Source: Deltaproteobacteria bacterium
GTDB lineage: Bacteria; Myxococcota_A; Polyangia; Polyangiales; Ga0077539
NCBI GenBank assembly: GCA_030694465.1
Contig: JAUXYJ010000055.1
Location: 62,001-126,000 of the forward strand
Length of the DNA: 64,000 nucleotides
Direction of reading: 5' to 3'
Part shown: positions 33,754 through 43,630 of the stretch, in pieces
How positions within the stretch are numbered: the stretch's first letter is position 1
Layout of the letters: each line of letters opens with the position of its first letter
Position numbers and translations under genes: made by a program
Notes under the pieces: generated by a model
What the model was told of the DNA's origin: nothing
The model's input: only the letters and a program-made list of their open reading frames with translations
Databases searched by the model: none

Positions 33754-35307
33754 ATGACGACCCGCGAAGACGTGCTCCAACAGTTGGCCCAACTCGAACA
33801 GCGTGCGATCGAAGGTGGAGGCAAAGATCGAATCGCCCGCCAAAATTCCTCAGGAAAACTCACTGCTCGCCAGCGCATTGACCTGTTTTTGGACCCTGGC
33901 TCATTCGTCGAACTCGACCGCCTCGTGACCCACCGCTGTCACGACTTCGGCATGGAAGATCAACGAATCCCTGGCGATGGCGTGGTCACGGGCTACGGCA
34001 AAGTCGACGGACGCAAAGTGTTCGTCTTCGCGCAAGATTTTACCGTCTTCGGCGGATCTCTCTCGGGCGCATTTGCATCAAAAATCTGCAAGGTCATGGA
34101 CCTCGCCATGAAGGTCGGCGCTCCCGTCATCGGCCTCAATGACTCAGGCGGCGCGCGCATCCAAGAGGGCGTCGAGTCTCTCGCCGGGTATGCCGACATT
34201 TTCTTGCGCAATACCCTCGCGAGCGGCGTCATCCCCCAGATCAGCGCGATCATGGGACCGTGCGCCGGCGGGGCTGTGTACTCGCCGTCGATCACAGACT
34301 TCATCCTGATGGTCGAGAACACGAGCTACATGTTCATCACGGGCCCCGACGTGATCAAAACCGTCACGCACGAAGAGGTCACCAAAGAAGACCTCGGCGG
34401 CGCACTGACCCACGCGTCGCGCTCAGGGGTCGCGCACTTCACCGCGCCGGACGAAGCCTCAGCGATCCACAGCCTCCGTGAACTGCTTGGATATCTCCCG
34501 TCGAATAACACCGAAGATCCTCCGGTCGTCCGGTCCGACGATCCCTTTGATCGCGAAGAGGTCAGCCTCGACACGCTCGTCCCGATGGAGAGCAACAAGC
34601 CCTACGACATCAAAGACGTGCTCAAAGCCGTGGTGGACAAGGGCGAGATGCTCGAAGTCCACGCGCAGTACGCGATGAACATCGTGTGCGCGTTTGCTCG
34701 CATCGATGGCCGCTCCGTCGGGATCGTCGCCAACCAGCCCGCCGTGCTTGCCGGCTGCCTAGACATTAACGCCAGCGTCAAAGCCGCCCGCTTTGTCCGC
34801 TTCTGCGACTGCTTCAACATCCCCTTGGTGACCTTCGTCGACGTGCCCGGTTTCTTGCCTGGCACCGCGCAAGAGTACGGCGGAATCATCACCCACGGCG
34901 CCAAGCTCCTCTACGCGTACGCCGAGGCTACAGTGCCCAAAATCACCGTGATCACCCGCAAAGCGTACGGCGGCGCGTACGACGTCATGGCCTCTAAACA
35001 CATCCGCGCGGACATGAACCTCGCGTGGCCCACCGCCGAGATCGCCGTCATGGGTCCCGATGGCGCCGTCAACATCATCCACCGCCGCGAGATCGAGCAG
35101 TCCGCAGACCCGGTCGCGACAAAAGCCGCGTTCGTCGATGACTACCGCAAGCGCTTCGCTAACCCGTTTAAAGCCGCAGAGCTGGGCTTTATCGACGAGG
35201 TAATTCACCCGCGGACCACTCGCAAGCGGATCTCTACAGCGCTCGAACTGCTCAAAGACAAGCGCGAGACGCTGCCCCGCAAAAAGCACGGCAACATCCC
35301 CCTGTAG
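33754..35307 (+). CDS. Acyl-CoA carboxylase carboxyltransferase beta subunit (propionyl/methylmalonyl-CoA type)
   Basis: The ATG at 33754 ([18 protein letters not shown]) is preferred to the in-frame GTG at 33733. The 517-residue product has the full length of the PccB/MmdA family. It has two crotonase-like halves: the first with [25 protein letters not shown] and [17 protein letters not shown] [12 protein letters not shown], the second with [29 protein letters not shown] and a [10 protein letters not shown] oxyanion-type loop. The protein transfers carboxyl from biotin to propionyl-CoA, or decarboxylates methylmalonyl-CoA, depending on the partner subunits, which are not here. A role in propionate or odd-chain metabolism is likely. 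The convergent RluA gene begins nine bases after its stop. Confidence 0.92.
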   Translation: MTTREDVLQQLAQLEQRAIEGGGKDRIARQNSSGKLTARQRIDLFLDPGSFVELDRLVTHRCHDFGMEDQRIPGDGVVTGYGKVDGRKVFVFAQDFTVFGGSLSGAFASKICKVMDLAMKVGAPVIGLNDSGGARIQEGVESLAGYADIFLRNTLASGVIPQISAIMGPCAGGAVYSPSITDFILMVENTSYMFITGPDVIKTVTHEEVTKEDLGGALTHASRSGVAHFTAPDEASAIHSLRELLGYLPSNNTEDPPVVRSDDPFDREEVSLDTLVPMESNKPYDIKDVLKAVVDKGEMLEVHAQYAMNIVCAFARIDGRSVGIVANQPAVLAGCLDINASVKAARFVRFCDCFNIPLVTFVDVPGFLPGTAQEYGGIITHGAKLLYAYAEATVPKITVITRKAYGGAYDVMASKHIRADMNLAWPTAEIAVMGPDGAVNIIHRREIEQSADPVATKAAFVDDYRKRFANPFKAAELGFIDEVIHPRTTRKRISTALELLKDKRETLPRKKHGNIPL

Positions 35308-35316
35308 CCTCCGGGC

Positions 35317-36072
35317 TCAGCCGTCCATCGTGGCAAACACGGTGTCGGCAAACGCCTCTCGAAGCGCGTCGCGCCACCGCTCGGGATACAATCGGTCACA
35401 CACCGCCGCGAGGTCTTGGGGCATCGCGGCGCGCACTCGTACCTGCGCTCCATCGTCGCAGGTTGCAGCGAGCGCGTGCGCGTGGAGGGCCATCCGTGTG
35501 AGCCCATAGTGCTCGCGAAACCAGCGATTCAGCGGCTGTTTTCCGTAGTTTGCGTCGCCCAGCATGGGATGCGACAGGTGCTTCAAATGTCGGCGGACCT
35601 GGTGCTGTCGCCCGGTGAAAATCCGAACCGCGACCAGCGAGCTCCGCGCCTCGCCCTCCGCCCAGCAAATGGGCCGCACTTCGCTCCGCGCCTCGCGCGC
35701 GACGCCGTCTTCGTCTCGCAGCGCGTGCTCGACCACGCGGCCCTCGCGGAGGCCTCCACGCACCAGCGCGAGGTACCATTTTTCAGAGCGCTCGGACTGC
35801 ATCGCGGACTGCCAAGCGCGCGCGTTTTCGCCCCCACGTGCGAGCAAGAGCACCCCCGAGCACTGTCGATCCAAGCGATGAACAGGGTGCAAATTCGCAG
35901 GCAATTGATCGCGCACAAGGTCCATCAGTGTGCGCTCTCGTGGCCCCGCCCACGCAGACGAATGGACGAGCAACCAGGGTGGCTTGTGCACCACGACCGC
36001 GGTCTCGCACTCGTGCAAAATCACGAGGGTCTCGTTTGCTTCGGGCCTCGGGTCGAGCGCAATATCCTGCAC
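35317..36072 (-). CDS. RluA-family RNA pseudouridine synthase
   Basis: The catalytic motif HRLD (Asp68 in the chosen reading) appears in PVHRLDRQCSGVLLLAR, and the fold elements VHKPPWLLVHSS and FTGRQHQVRRHLKHLSHPMLGDANYG are typical of RluA/RluC/TruC enzymes, which isomerise uridine to pseudouridine in rRNA or tRNA. The start is not certain: GTG codons at 36114, 36072 and 36024 are all in frame, and a frame opening at 36162 would overlap the divergent ExbD-like gene. I chose 36072; 36024 fits the shortest family members best. No S4 domain is visible. It is a single gene. Confidence 0.85.
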   Translation of the reverse strand: MQDIALDPRPEANETLVILHECETAVVVHKPPWLLVHSSAWAGPRERTLMDLVRDQLPANLHPVHRLDRQCSGVLLLARGGENARAWQSAMQSERSEKWYLALVRGGLREGRVVEHALRDEDGVAREARSEVRPICWAEGEARSSLVAVRIFTGRQHQVRRHLKHLSHPMLGDANYGKQPLNRWFREHYGLTRMALHAHALAATCDDGAQVRVRAAMPQDLAAVCDRLYPERWRDALREAFADTVFATMDG

Positions 36073-36120
36073 GGGCGCGAAGATCGCACACCGAAGCCAA
36101 TCCGTAGGAGCCACGAGCCG

Positions 36121-36621
36121 ATGTCCGGAACTTATCGAGATGAGCGAGAGGCCATCGCCCACGAAAACGAGACGCTGCGTCGCGAAAACGCAGCGCTCAA
36201 GGCAGCGCTCAGTGGACTCCCACAGCCTGCAAAATTACAGTCCAAAGTGCCCTTGATCGCGCTGCTTGCGGGCCTGATCACCGCGGTCACCGTCGCGGGC
36301 GCGGTCGCGTTCTTGACGGGTCGCAGTGCAGCGCCCGTGGAGGTCTCGGCCGTCGCCACGCACGCGCTGCCAGCGCACCCGGTGCGGGTCTCGCCCGTCC
36401 TGGTGACCATCGCGCGTGACGGAGCCCTGCAGTTTGACGGTGCCCAGGTGTCTCTGCCAGAGCTGCAAGCGCGCGCAGCGATGATCGGGCAGACGACGCC
36501 AGATACGCACGTTCGGATCGCGGCAGACAGCGCGGTGCCCCACGCGCGGGTTGTTGAAGTGATGGACGCCCTGCGCACCGCAGGGCTCTCACGCATCGCG
36601 ATCTTGGTCGCGCAGCAGTGA
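36121..36621 (+). CDS. ExbD/TolR-like membrane protein with N-terminal coiled coil
   Basis: The ATG at 36121 follows AGGAG; the frame upstream to 35416 is a shadow of the pseudouridine synthase. The 166-residue product begins with a charged, probable coiled coil (EREAIAHENETLRRENAALKA split over two turns, residues about 8-30), then one membrane helix (about 44-65), then a periplasmic domain (about 80-166) of ExbD type (VTIARDGALQFDGAQVSL, DTHVRIAADSAVPHARVVEVMD, AILV). ExbD proteins form proton-driven channel complexes with ExbB/TolQ. Here the key TM Asp of ExbD is not obvious and no ExbB is adjacent. It may be a variant with another task. Confidence 0.7.
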   Translation: MSGTYRDEREAIAHENETLRRENAALKAALSGLPQPAKLQSKVPLIALLAGLITAVTVAGAVAFLTGRSAAPVEVSAVATHALPAHPVRVSPVLVTIARDGALQFDGAQVSLPELQARAAMIGQTTPDTHVRIAADSAVPHARVVEVMDALRTAGLSRIAILVAQQ

Positions 36622-36624
36622 TCG

Positions 36625-39459
36625 TTAGCGCTTCCAGCCGCGCTTAAATCCTCGGTCCAAGAGGCGCACGCGCCGAAGCAAGAGATCCAGTAAAAACACT
36701 GCGATCCCTGCAAAAATCGGAAATCGCCACAGCGGCTGACTCTCGAGAATTCGCTCGCCCTGGGGGTCAAACACCTGCGCCGGTGTCGGGTCCAATCGTG
36801 CCCCGGTCGCGGTCGCAAGCTGTGCCAGCGTCTCGCGATCTGGCTCAAGCGCGGCGTACTCGCGAGGGTACGGATTGTTGATGCGCCCGTGGCTCTCGGC
36901 GACCACGCGCCCGTCGCGGCGATGCACCGCAGTCAACGCAAACGCACCGTAGCGATCGAGCGGAAAATCCGCTTCGTAGCGACCCGGCGCGACCGCTCTC
37001 AGCGGCAGCTGCTGCGAGGTCCCGTTGGGCTGCGGACCACGGATCGTAAGCGTGCTCTCCATTCCGTTGTCAAACCGGTCATCCTGCGTGATGGCATCCA
37101 CCGCGACACGCACGCGCCCAGCGACGATTTCGGCGTGTAGACCGAGCTCGTTGCGCCGCCGCTGGCGCATGTGCTCACGCACGAGCTGAGACCAAAACTC
37201 GCGCCAACGTGGCCAGCGGATCCACTCGAATGCCCAGCGATTTTTCACGTCACTGGTCCACGCAAGCGACCACCCGAGCCCCACGCGCCAGCGCGCGAGT
37301 AGCGGCTCGGCCTGGTCGTCGTCGGTGGCAAGAATGAGCTGCGCGGGGGCAGGCTTCATCCGCGTGGACACATAGGCTAAAAGCAAGGGCATCGACGCGC
37401 CCTCGATGCCCCTGAGAAAGCTCGCTTGCGTCTCAATGCGCGGTTGCACGGGCTCTTCGATCACCGAGTTGCGCTGGACTTGTTGTGTCTCGCGCAAAAA
37501 AAGCTGCGGAAGATTGCTCGGGTCGTTGGTCACGTACGTGCGTCCGCCGCCCCAGATGCGGCCGATGTTTTCGAGCAACGTGCGGTCGACTCCCGAGCCG
37601 AGCCCGATCGCGCTCACCGTGATGCCGTCCGCGACCATGGCCTGCACGAGCTCGCGGATTCCGTCGGTGGGGGCTTGTCCGTCACTGAGCAAGATCACGT
37701 GCTTGGTCACCGCGCGTGTGACCTGCAAATCGCGGTACGCGCGATCGAGCGCCGGAAAAATCGCAGTCCCGCCACCTGGTCGTAACCTCGCGATATCATT
37801 CGCAATTCGGACACGATTGCGCGCGCTCTGCATGCGCACCACCGTGATGGCTTCGGTGTCAAACCCGATGACCTCGAGCTGATCGTCTGGACCGAGCACC
37901 TCGGCCGTACGTCGCGCGGCTTGCTTGGCCATCTCAAGCGGCGTGCCCTGCATCGAGCCCGAACGATCGATCACCAGCGAGAGCGCGATCGAGGGCTGAT
38001 CGTGGCGCCGCTCGCCGTCCATTCGGACGGGCAACAGACGCTCGATTTCGGTCCCGCCCCAGCCGCCGAGACCAAACGATCGCGGCCCACCAGCCATCAA
38101 GAAGCCGCCGCCCAGAGAGCGAACGTACTGCGAAATCGCCTGCTGCGAGCCCGCGCTCACGCTTGCTGCGTCCGTGTCGCTGAGCACGACAAAGTCAAAG
38201 CGCTCTAGCTCGCGCACGCTCGAAGGCACCGCGGTCCCTGGACGCACTTCGACCTCGAAATCTCCGCTTGAGAGCGCGTCTCGGAGGTACTGCGCGCGCC
38301 CGGGATCGCCCTCGACGTAGAGCACCGACGGGCGACCCGGCACGACCGCCGTCGTGACATAGCGGTTGTTCTCTCGAAAGCGGTCGCCCACGCCAGGGCC
38401 GGGCTGCGCGGTGAGCGCGTACGACACGTCTCCGGGCACTCGCACGATCGAGCGAAACCGCACCTCGGACTCGCCTCGCGGGAGCTCCACGGTCTTGCTG
38501 GGCTCCTCGCCATTGGGCGCCTCGCCCTGCTGCAGCGCGAAGGTCACGCGCGAGGGACGTGAGGCAAACACCATGGCGCGGAGCTCGAAGGGCTCGTTGA
38601 CTCGGATGCGATCAGGCAGCCGCAGCTCACGCACTGCGATCTCGGGCGGCGCCCCGCGGCGAGACGGCACGCTGTGCACGCGCACGTTGAATCGTTGCGC
38701 ACGTGCGACCTCGGCGAGCGCGTCACCGTCGGTCTGAACGCCATCACTCAAGAGCAAAACACGCCGCAAATACCCTGCCGGAAACAGCCCATACGCCAGC
38801 GACAGCGCCGCCGCGATGTCTGTCGCAGCCCCGGGCCGATCCGCAGGCTGAAGCTCCGCGACGCCAGCATCCCGCGCCCCGGGCTGGGCCCCACGTGGAG
38901 GTGCTAGGTGTCTCGCAAACGGCGGCAACCGCTCCGTCGCGCCCAGCCGCTCGGGCAGCTCAAGCACGCGCGGTCTCTGCGCAAACGTGATCAAGCGCAC
39001 GGGGTTGTCGGCGCGCTGTCGGAGCAGGGTCTCGGTGGCGACACGAAAGTCCTCGAGGGCCTCGTCCGAGACGCTCTCACTCACGTCTACGACCACGAGC
39101 GTGGCGACTTTTTGCGTAAACGTGGTGGAGGTCGGACGCGCAAACGCCACCGCGAGCGCGACGACCATCACCGAGCGCGTGACGACACCCATCCAGCGCT
39201 GGAGCGTGGGCAAGTCCGCGAGCGACGCAGACGACACAAGCGCGAAATATGGGACAAAAACCAGGGCCCACAGCGCGCGTGGCCACAAGAGTTCAACCTC
39301 TTTGTGCCCCACACGAGGCCCCACCCACGGCACCCGCGCGAGATCAAATTTGGGCGGCGGGGAGCTCCACCCAACGTACTTTCTGAGCGTCAGCGCGATG
39401 AGCACTCCACACGCAACCGCCGCAATTAATCGCAAGGACCACGCGAGGCGTTTGCTCAT
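36625..39459 (-). CDS. Membrane protein with two von Willebrand factor A domains and a GATase-like region
   Basis: The ATG at 39459 (MSKRLAWSLRLIAAVACGVL) gives a 944-residue product. The N-terminus has membrane helices (about 8-28, 68-86 and 96-115) like Bat-type proteins. A first VWA-like domain begins with DVSES (MIDAS-like, near 125). Residues about 385-475 resemble a glutamine-amidotransferase-like fold (VLYVEGDPGRAQYL, VVLSDTDAASV, GGGFLMAGG). A second VWA has the MIDAS DRSGS at about 497 (LVIDRSGSM) with a T and D pattern later (ILLSDGQAPTDG). The end has one helix (FAGIAVFLLDLLLRR). This layout matches uncharacterised VWA-containing membrane proteins of bacteria. The gene starts 7 bases after the tcdA stop, so both are probably one transcript. 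Confidence 0.82.
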   Translation of the reverse strand: MSKRLAWSLRLIAAVACGVLIALTLRKYVGWSSPPPKFDLARVPWVGPRVGHKEVELLWPRALWALVFVPYFALVSSASLADLPTLQRWMGVVTRSVMVVALAVAFARPTSTTFTQKVATLVVVDVSESVSDEALEDFRVATETLLRQRADNPVRLITFAQRPRVLELPERLGATERLPPFARHLAPPRGAQPGARDAGVAELQPADRPGAATDIAAALSLAYGLFPAGYLRRVLLLSDGVQTDGDALAEVARAQRFNVRVHSVPSRRGAPPEIAVRELRLPDRIRVNEPFELRAMVFASRPSRVTFALQQGEAPNGEEPSKTVELPRGESEVRFRSIVRVPGDVSYALTAQPGPGVGDRFRENNRYVTTAVVPGRPSVLYVEGDPGRAQYLRDALSSGDFEVEVRPGTAVPSSVRELERFDFVVLSDTDAASVSAGSQQAISQYVRSLGGGFLMAGGPRSFGLGGWGGTEIERLLPVRMDGERRHDQPSIALSLVIDRSGSMQGTPLEMAKQAARRTAEVLGPDDQLEVIGFDTEAITVVRMQSARNRVRIANDIARLRPGGGTAIFPALDRAYRDLQVTRAVTKHVILLSDGQAPTDGIRELVQAMVADGITVSAIGLGSGVDRTLLENIGRIWGGGRTYVTNDPSNLPQLFLRETQQVQRNSVIEEPVQPRIETQASFLRGIEGASMPLLLAYVSTRMKPAPAQLILATDDDQAEPLLARWRVGLGWSLAWTSDVKNRWAFEWIRWPRWREFWSQLVREHMRQRRRNELGLHAEIVAGRVRVAVDAITQDDRFDNGMESTLTIRGPQPNGTSQQLPLRAVAPGRYEADFPLDRYGAFALTAVHRRDGRVVAESHGRINNPYPREYAALEPDRETLAQLATATGARLDPTPAQVFDPQGERILESQPLWRFPIFAGIAVFLLDLLLRRVRLLDRGFKRGWKR

Positions 39460-39466
39460 GATTTCT

Positions 39467-40378
39467 CTACGCTCTCCGCGCACCCGAGCGTGTCGCGATC
39501 ACCGGCTGACCGAGCAGGCTCCGCACCGCGACCGAAGCAGCGACCAACCCAAACGTGCCCGTCACCCACGAGACGCTCCCATCAATGCGTGAGCGCTTCT
39601 CGCACGTGTGCTTGTCGTTGTCCGATTGAGGACACACGCAGTGAAACCCCTCTTCGGCGTCGTACGAAATGGGACTCGGGGCGATGGGGTGCTCGTCCGA
39701 GAACACGGCGAGGACGCCCACGCTCTCGCGACGATCCATGCGTAGACCATATTTTTCTCTGAGAATTCCGCGAAACGCGCTGGCCATCGGGTCATGGTGT
39801 GTGCGCGCCAGGTCGTCAATTTGCACACGCGTGGGGTCCATCCGCGCGGCCGCACCCATGCAGGCCACCACGGGGATTTTCTCTTCGAGACACCGCGCGA
39901 TGAGGTGAGCTTTGGCCGTCAAATTGTCGATCGCGTCGATCACAAAATCGGGCTTGGGCACAAGCAACGCGTCCGCTTCGTCCGCGCTGTAAAACGCGAC
40001 CCGCGCATCGATTCTTCCCTGCGGATGCACTAAGCGCAGGCGCTCTGCCATCACCTCGACCTTGGCCTTGCCGATCTGCCCACGCATCGCGTGCAGCTGC
40101 CGGTTGGTGTTGGTCACACACACGAGGTCAAAGTCTACGAGCGAGATGTGCCCAACGCCGCTCCGGGCCAGTGATTCGGCTGCAAACGAGCCCACGCCAC
40201 CGCAGCCGACCACCATGACGTGCGCGTCGGCGAGGCGCTCAAGGCCCCGCTCGGTAAGCAGCCGCGCGGCGCGATCAAAGCGCCGATGGAGCTTAAAATC
40301 ACTCGCGATGGGGGTCTCTGTCTGAGCCAAATCGGTCGCTGCGCTCGCGCGAAGCCAGTCGGTGCTGTGTTCTTCCAT
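39467..40378 (-). CDS. tcdA: tRNA threonylcarbamoyladenosine dehydratase (TcdA/CsdL family)
   Basis: I take the ATG at 40378 (MEEHSTDWLRAS). The 303-residue product is an E1-like ThiF/MoeB-fold protein with the ATP loop GCGGVGS (58-64), IDAIDNLTAKAHLI and a Cys-rich C-terminal part (CVCPQSDNDKHTCEKRSRIDG) followed by VTGTFGLVAASVAVR. The arrangement fits TcdA, which uses ATP to cyclise t6A at position 37 of ANN-reading tRNAs to ct6A. The extra Cys motif near the C-terminus (four Cys in about 15 residues with CxC and C) may bind zinc or a cluster. It sits upstream of the double-VWA gene in the same orientation. Confidence 0.88.
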   Translation of the reverse strand: MEEHSTDWLRASAATDLAQTETPIASDFKLHRRFDRAARLLTERGLERLADAHVMVVGCGGVGSFAAESLARSGVGHISLVDFDLVCVTNTNRQLHAMRGQIGKAKVEVMAERLRLVHPQGRIDARVAFYSADEADALLVPKPDFVIDAIDNLTAKAHLIARCLEEKIPVVACMGAAARMDPTRVQIDDLARTHHDPMASAFRGILREKYGLRMDRRESVGVLAVFSDEHPIAPSPISYDAEEGFHCVCPQSDNDKHTCEKRSRIDGSVSWVTGTFGLVAASVAVRSLLGQPVIATRSGARRA

Positions 40379-40446
40379 GGATGTCCGCGACGTGCGGTGT
40401 AGCACGGGTTCGCGCGGGTTTTGCGCTGCACGGGTGCGCCCGAGCG

Positions 40447-41688
40447 CTAAGAGTCCAAGCGACGAATGTCCCCAAGCGCTCGGTAAAACCCACCCTGCGT
40501 CGCGACGCGCACCTGATCGACCACGTACCGCGCGCCTTCTTCTCGTAAATCACTCGGAAACTGACAAAACCAGTCGTCGCGATAGCCCTCCGAGATCACT
40601 CGCATCCGCAGCCTGGATCCCTGCTTGACGCACTCAAGCACGACCCCGCCCGAAGCGTCGCGTGTGCGCTCTACCTTCGTAGACTTGGCTTTCACACGCT
40701 TTTGCTTCATCGCGACAGGCGTCTCCCACTCGCCTCGCTCGCACCGCGCGAGGTCCTCGTCTCGCAACGACATGCACACGATCTGCCCACTAGAAGTCGC
40801 AAAAAAGAGCTCCTCGTCGACCACCTGCAGGTTGCAAATCTGGGCGCAGCCTGTCGGCGCGCGCCACAGCATCTGCCCCGTGACATCAAAGCAAAAGAGC
40901 CAGTCTTGTGTGCCGATGTAGTATCTCCGCGTGCCGTCTGCGCGAAGCTCGACGCCGCACGCCTCGGCCCCCGTCGAGACCGCTTCGCCGTGTGGCGTCT
41001 TGGGCACGGTCGACCACATCAGCTGGCCAGTCTCGCGAGACAACAACGCCAGTTCGGTCTTTCCATAGCGCACCATGCAGCCCGCGGTCACCAGCACGTG
41101 CTCTCCGTCAAGACAGCCATAACGGACATCACCGGGGTTTGCGCTCCACTGGCGTTTTCCAGCCCAATCGTAGCGCCGCATTCCCGCGTGGCTGCCGTGA
41201 AACAGCCCGTCGCTGTCTACGCGCAGCACCCAGCCGTCGACCGCCTTGCTGTCTTTGACCTGCCACTGGATCGCGCCGTCAACACCGATTAACGTGACCG
41301 TTCCGTCACGATTTGAAGCTGCGAGCGAGCCCTGAAAGACCTCAAGCCAGTACACCTGCCCGCTGCCAAGCTGGAAGGCCACGCGGGGCACACTGCCAGT
41401 GAGATCGTAGACGTTTCCGTCGGCACAGCCCGCGTACTTCCAGTGCTCGTCCGACACCACCGCGACGCACTCGCCGGGGAGCTTCAACGCCTTGAGCACT
41501 TCGCCCGTGGCGCGTGCGAGACACAGCACTTCACCGCGAGAATTTCCGGTCCAAACGTGCTCGTCGGCCCACAGCCCCACCGTCTCTGAGCCTGTCGCGA
41601 GCTGCCACCGAATGGGCAGCAACGGCAGCGTCTTGCCCTGCCCAGTGTCCGTTGTTTTGCTCGCACGCTTCGTCGATTTTTTTACCAC
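40447..41688 (-). CDS. PQQ-like beta-propeller protein (cytoplasmic)
   Basis: The start is the GTG at 41688, because AAAGGAG lies five bases upstream on the minus strand; the in-frame extension to 41793 would run into the divergent gene. The product is 413 residues. It starts with a basic segment (VKKSTKRASK) and has no signal peptide. About residues 30-310 form repeated WxxxxGxx-type blades (LWADEHVWTGNSRGEVLCL, WKYAGCADGNVYDL, GQLMWSTVP, GQMLWRAPTG), as in PQQ/BamB-type propellers. A C-terminal domain follows a Lys-rich linker and ends LREEGARYVVDQVRV ... YRALGDIRRL. I do not know that domain's function. A binding or scaffold role is likely. Confidence 0.65.
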   Translation of the reverse strand: MVKKSTKRASKTTDTGQGKTLPLLPIRWQLATGSETVGLWADEHVWTGNSRGEVLCLARATGEVLKALKLPGECVAVVSDEHWKYAGCADGNVYDLTGSVPRVAFQLGSGQVYWLEVFQGSLAASNRDGTVTLIGVDGAIQWQVKDSKAVDGWVLRVDSDGLFHGSHAGMRRYDWAGKRQWSANPGDVRYGCLDGEHVLVTAGCMVRYGKTELALLSRETGQLMWSTVPKTPHGEAVSTGAEACGVELRADGTRRYYIGTQDWLFCFDVTGQMLWRAPTGCAQICNLQVVDEELFFATSSGQIVCMSLRDEDLARCERGEWETPVAMKQKRVKAKSTKVERTRDASGGVVLECVKQGSRLRMRVISEGYRDDWFCQFPSDLREEGARYVVDQVRVATQGGFYRALGDIRRLDS

Positions 41689-41693
41689 GTTGG

Positions 41694-41700
41694 CTCCTTT
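41694..41700 (-). promoter_or_regulatory. Shine-Dalgarno deciding the GTG start of the propeller gene
   Basis: AAAGGAG on the minus strand, five bases before the GTG at 41688. It lies in the 53-base gap shared with the divergent gene and is the strongest ribosome-binding site in that region. Confidence 0.7.
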
Positions 41701-41741
41701 GCAATCGCGCCCGCGGAGAGCGCCCACACGACGTCTGGGCA

Positions 41742-43568
41742 ATGCTAACGTTGCAAACCGTCGACGTGCGAGTGAAGAAAACACAGGGATCAAGCGCAGG
41801 ATTGCTTCTTGGCCTCGCGGCCTTGGGGATCACGCTCTGGGGCGCTGAGCGCTGGCGAGCCCACGTCGCGCGCCGCGCGTACAGCAGTGAGCGCGCGAGA
41901 GCCTCTGCGCTGCTGCGCTGCTCGCTTGGCGACGACGCGCTCGAAGTGCTGCGTTCTCCCACACAAACGCGCGTGCGACTGCGCACGCTCGCGATGCAGA
42001 CCCCGGCAGACCTGGGGCTCTCATGGCTCGATCGCTGTGTCCCTATCGCGCGCTCGCTGGCCCTCCACGCGTCCGAAATTGACTACGCCAAGCGCCCCGA
42101 CGAAACCGTGACTGGGCTGCAAATGTCCAGTCGAAATCTCCTCGCCGAGATCGATCGCGTGGGACTCGCGTGGCGCGTCCGCAGCGGCGACCCCTCGCTC
42201 GACATGTCCCAGCTCGGTGAGGCGCTCCTGCGAGTCACCACAGATCTCTCGATTCGCTCGCTTCAGGCGGCGCAACCCACCGATCCCGTAGCCCCCGCGA
42301 GCATCCCGTTGTCCCACGGCGTGCTCGTCGCGGCGCCCTCCGTCGAGCCGATTCCGCTAGGAGATGGCCAGAGATTTCTCGCAGGCGCGCCGTTGCCCGG
42401 GCTCATCGAGGTGTCGCTCCGTGACGAGCAGTGGACCACGCGCACGATCGCAGACACCCACACCCACGCGTACGAGCTTCGACCCCAGGGCTTCTTTCGG
42501 ATTGACACCCGCACGGGCCGCACGAGCGACCAATTGACCGATTTGCGCTGGATTCGCCCAGGCGAAAACCCCGCAGCGTTTCGAATCGCGGCGGTCGATC
42601 AGCCCATCGACGGTCTCCATGTCTCGCTCGATGGGTTCATCGCTCCACGCAGCGGCGCGTTCTGGCTTGGACAATGGACACCATGGAACGGCGCCGTGCT
42701 CGCGCGCCACACGCTGGGTCACGCGTGGGCATCTTTTACCGTCGCCAATGTCTTGCCAGAGCTCACCGCGCGCGCCAGCGACCCCCTCCGTGGCGCCACC
42801 CGCAACCACGACGAACAGGTCGCGGTCGCGCCCCTCGGTCGCGGCGCAGCGATCGCGTTTACTCAGCGAAATGACCGACGAATGCGCGTCTCGGTCTCTG
42901 CCGCCGGCGATGACTCAAGCCGCGCACCCATGGTCTCTCTCGGAGAGATCTTGGTCTCTACCGCGCGCCCAGGCCTGGCTTTCTGCGCGCGCCCCGACGG
43001 CAACGCGTGGCTCTTCGTCGCGTCGCCGCGCGAATGGATCGTCGCCGAGGTCACCCCCGAGCGCCTAAGCGAACGCATCCGCGTCCACGCACCCCCAGGC
43101 GTCGCGATGGGCAGCAGTATCCACCTCGATTGCACCGAGTCCGACGCGCTCGCGCAGGCCCTCGAGCACGGCTCCACGAGCCCCGTGCTCCTCTGTGACG
43201 ACGACCGCTGCCGCGCGATCCAGCCCCCAGAATTGCACCAAACCACCACCATGCCCTCGTATCACACGCGCTCGGTCAGCGGCCGCTCGGTGATCCATGG
43301 CGATTGGCCCGTGCGTGTCGTGCGCATCGCCAACAGGCTCGTCCGTGCGCGCGCCGCAGGGGCCGTCATCGCGGTCACGGTCGCGGACATCCAGAGCGGC
43401 GTCTGGGACGCAGAGCGCGTCGTGAGTGACCTCGCTTTGACCACGCCGCACGCGATGGCCGAGGGGCTTGGGCTCTACCGTGCAGGCGAAGACCTGACGT
43501 TGGCGGCGTCGTCTGCCGAGGGGCTTCGGATTTTTCAGTCGAGCGACCAGGGCGCTAGCTGGCGCTAG
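41742..43568 (+). CDS. Membrane-anchored propeller-like protein ending in an Asp-box (paralogue A)
   Basis: From the ATG at 41742 the product is 608 residues. A short basic N-terminus (VRVKKTQ) precedes one helix (SAGLLLGLAALGITLWG), so the protein is a signal-anchored envelope protein. About residues 35-170 are helical with CSLGDDALEVL and a Cys (LDRCVPIA). The remainder is a run of beta strands typical of a propeller. The last residues are SSDQGASWR, an Asp-box (SxDxGxxW). I know Asp-boxes from sialidase and sortilin-type propellers, where they are turns between strands. The following gene encodes a similar protein with the same ending. No enzymatic motif is seen. Confidence 0.6.
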   Translation: MLTLQTVDVRVKKTQGSSAGLLLGLAALGITLWGAERWRAHVARRAYSSERARASALLRCSLGDDALEVLRSPTQTRVRLRTLAMQTPADLGLSWLDRCVPIARSLALHASEIDYAKRPDETVTGLQMSSRNLLAEIDRVGLAWRVRSGDPSLDMSQLGEALLRVTTDLSIRSLQAAQPTDPVAPASIPLSHGVLVAAPSVEPIPLGDGQRFLAGAPLPGLIEVSLRDEQWTTRTIADTHTHAYELRPQGFFRIDTRTGRTSDQLTDLRWIRPGENPAAFRIAAVDQPIDGLHVSLDGFIAPRSGAFWLGQWTPWNGAVLARHTLGHAWASFTVANVLPELTARASDPLRGATRNHDEQVAVAPLGRGAAIAFTQRNDRRMRVSVSAAGDDSSRAPMVSLGEILVSTARPGLAFCARPDGNAWLFVASPREWIVAEVTPERLSERIRVHAPPGVAMGSSIHLDCTESDALAQALEHGSTSPVLLCDDDRCRAIQPPELHQTTTMPSYHTRSVSGRSVIHGDWPVRVVRIANRLVRARAAGAVIAVTVADIQSGVWDAERVVSDLALTTPHAMAEGLGLYRAGEDLTLAASSAEGLRIFQSSDQGASWR

Positions 43569-43630
43569 CTGCCGAACTTCGTCGCGGTCGGAGTGATCAA
43601 CACGGGCATGCTCTACGCGCGAGTGATACC

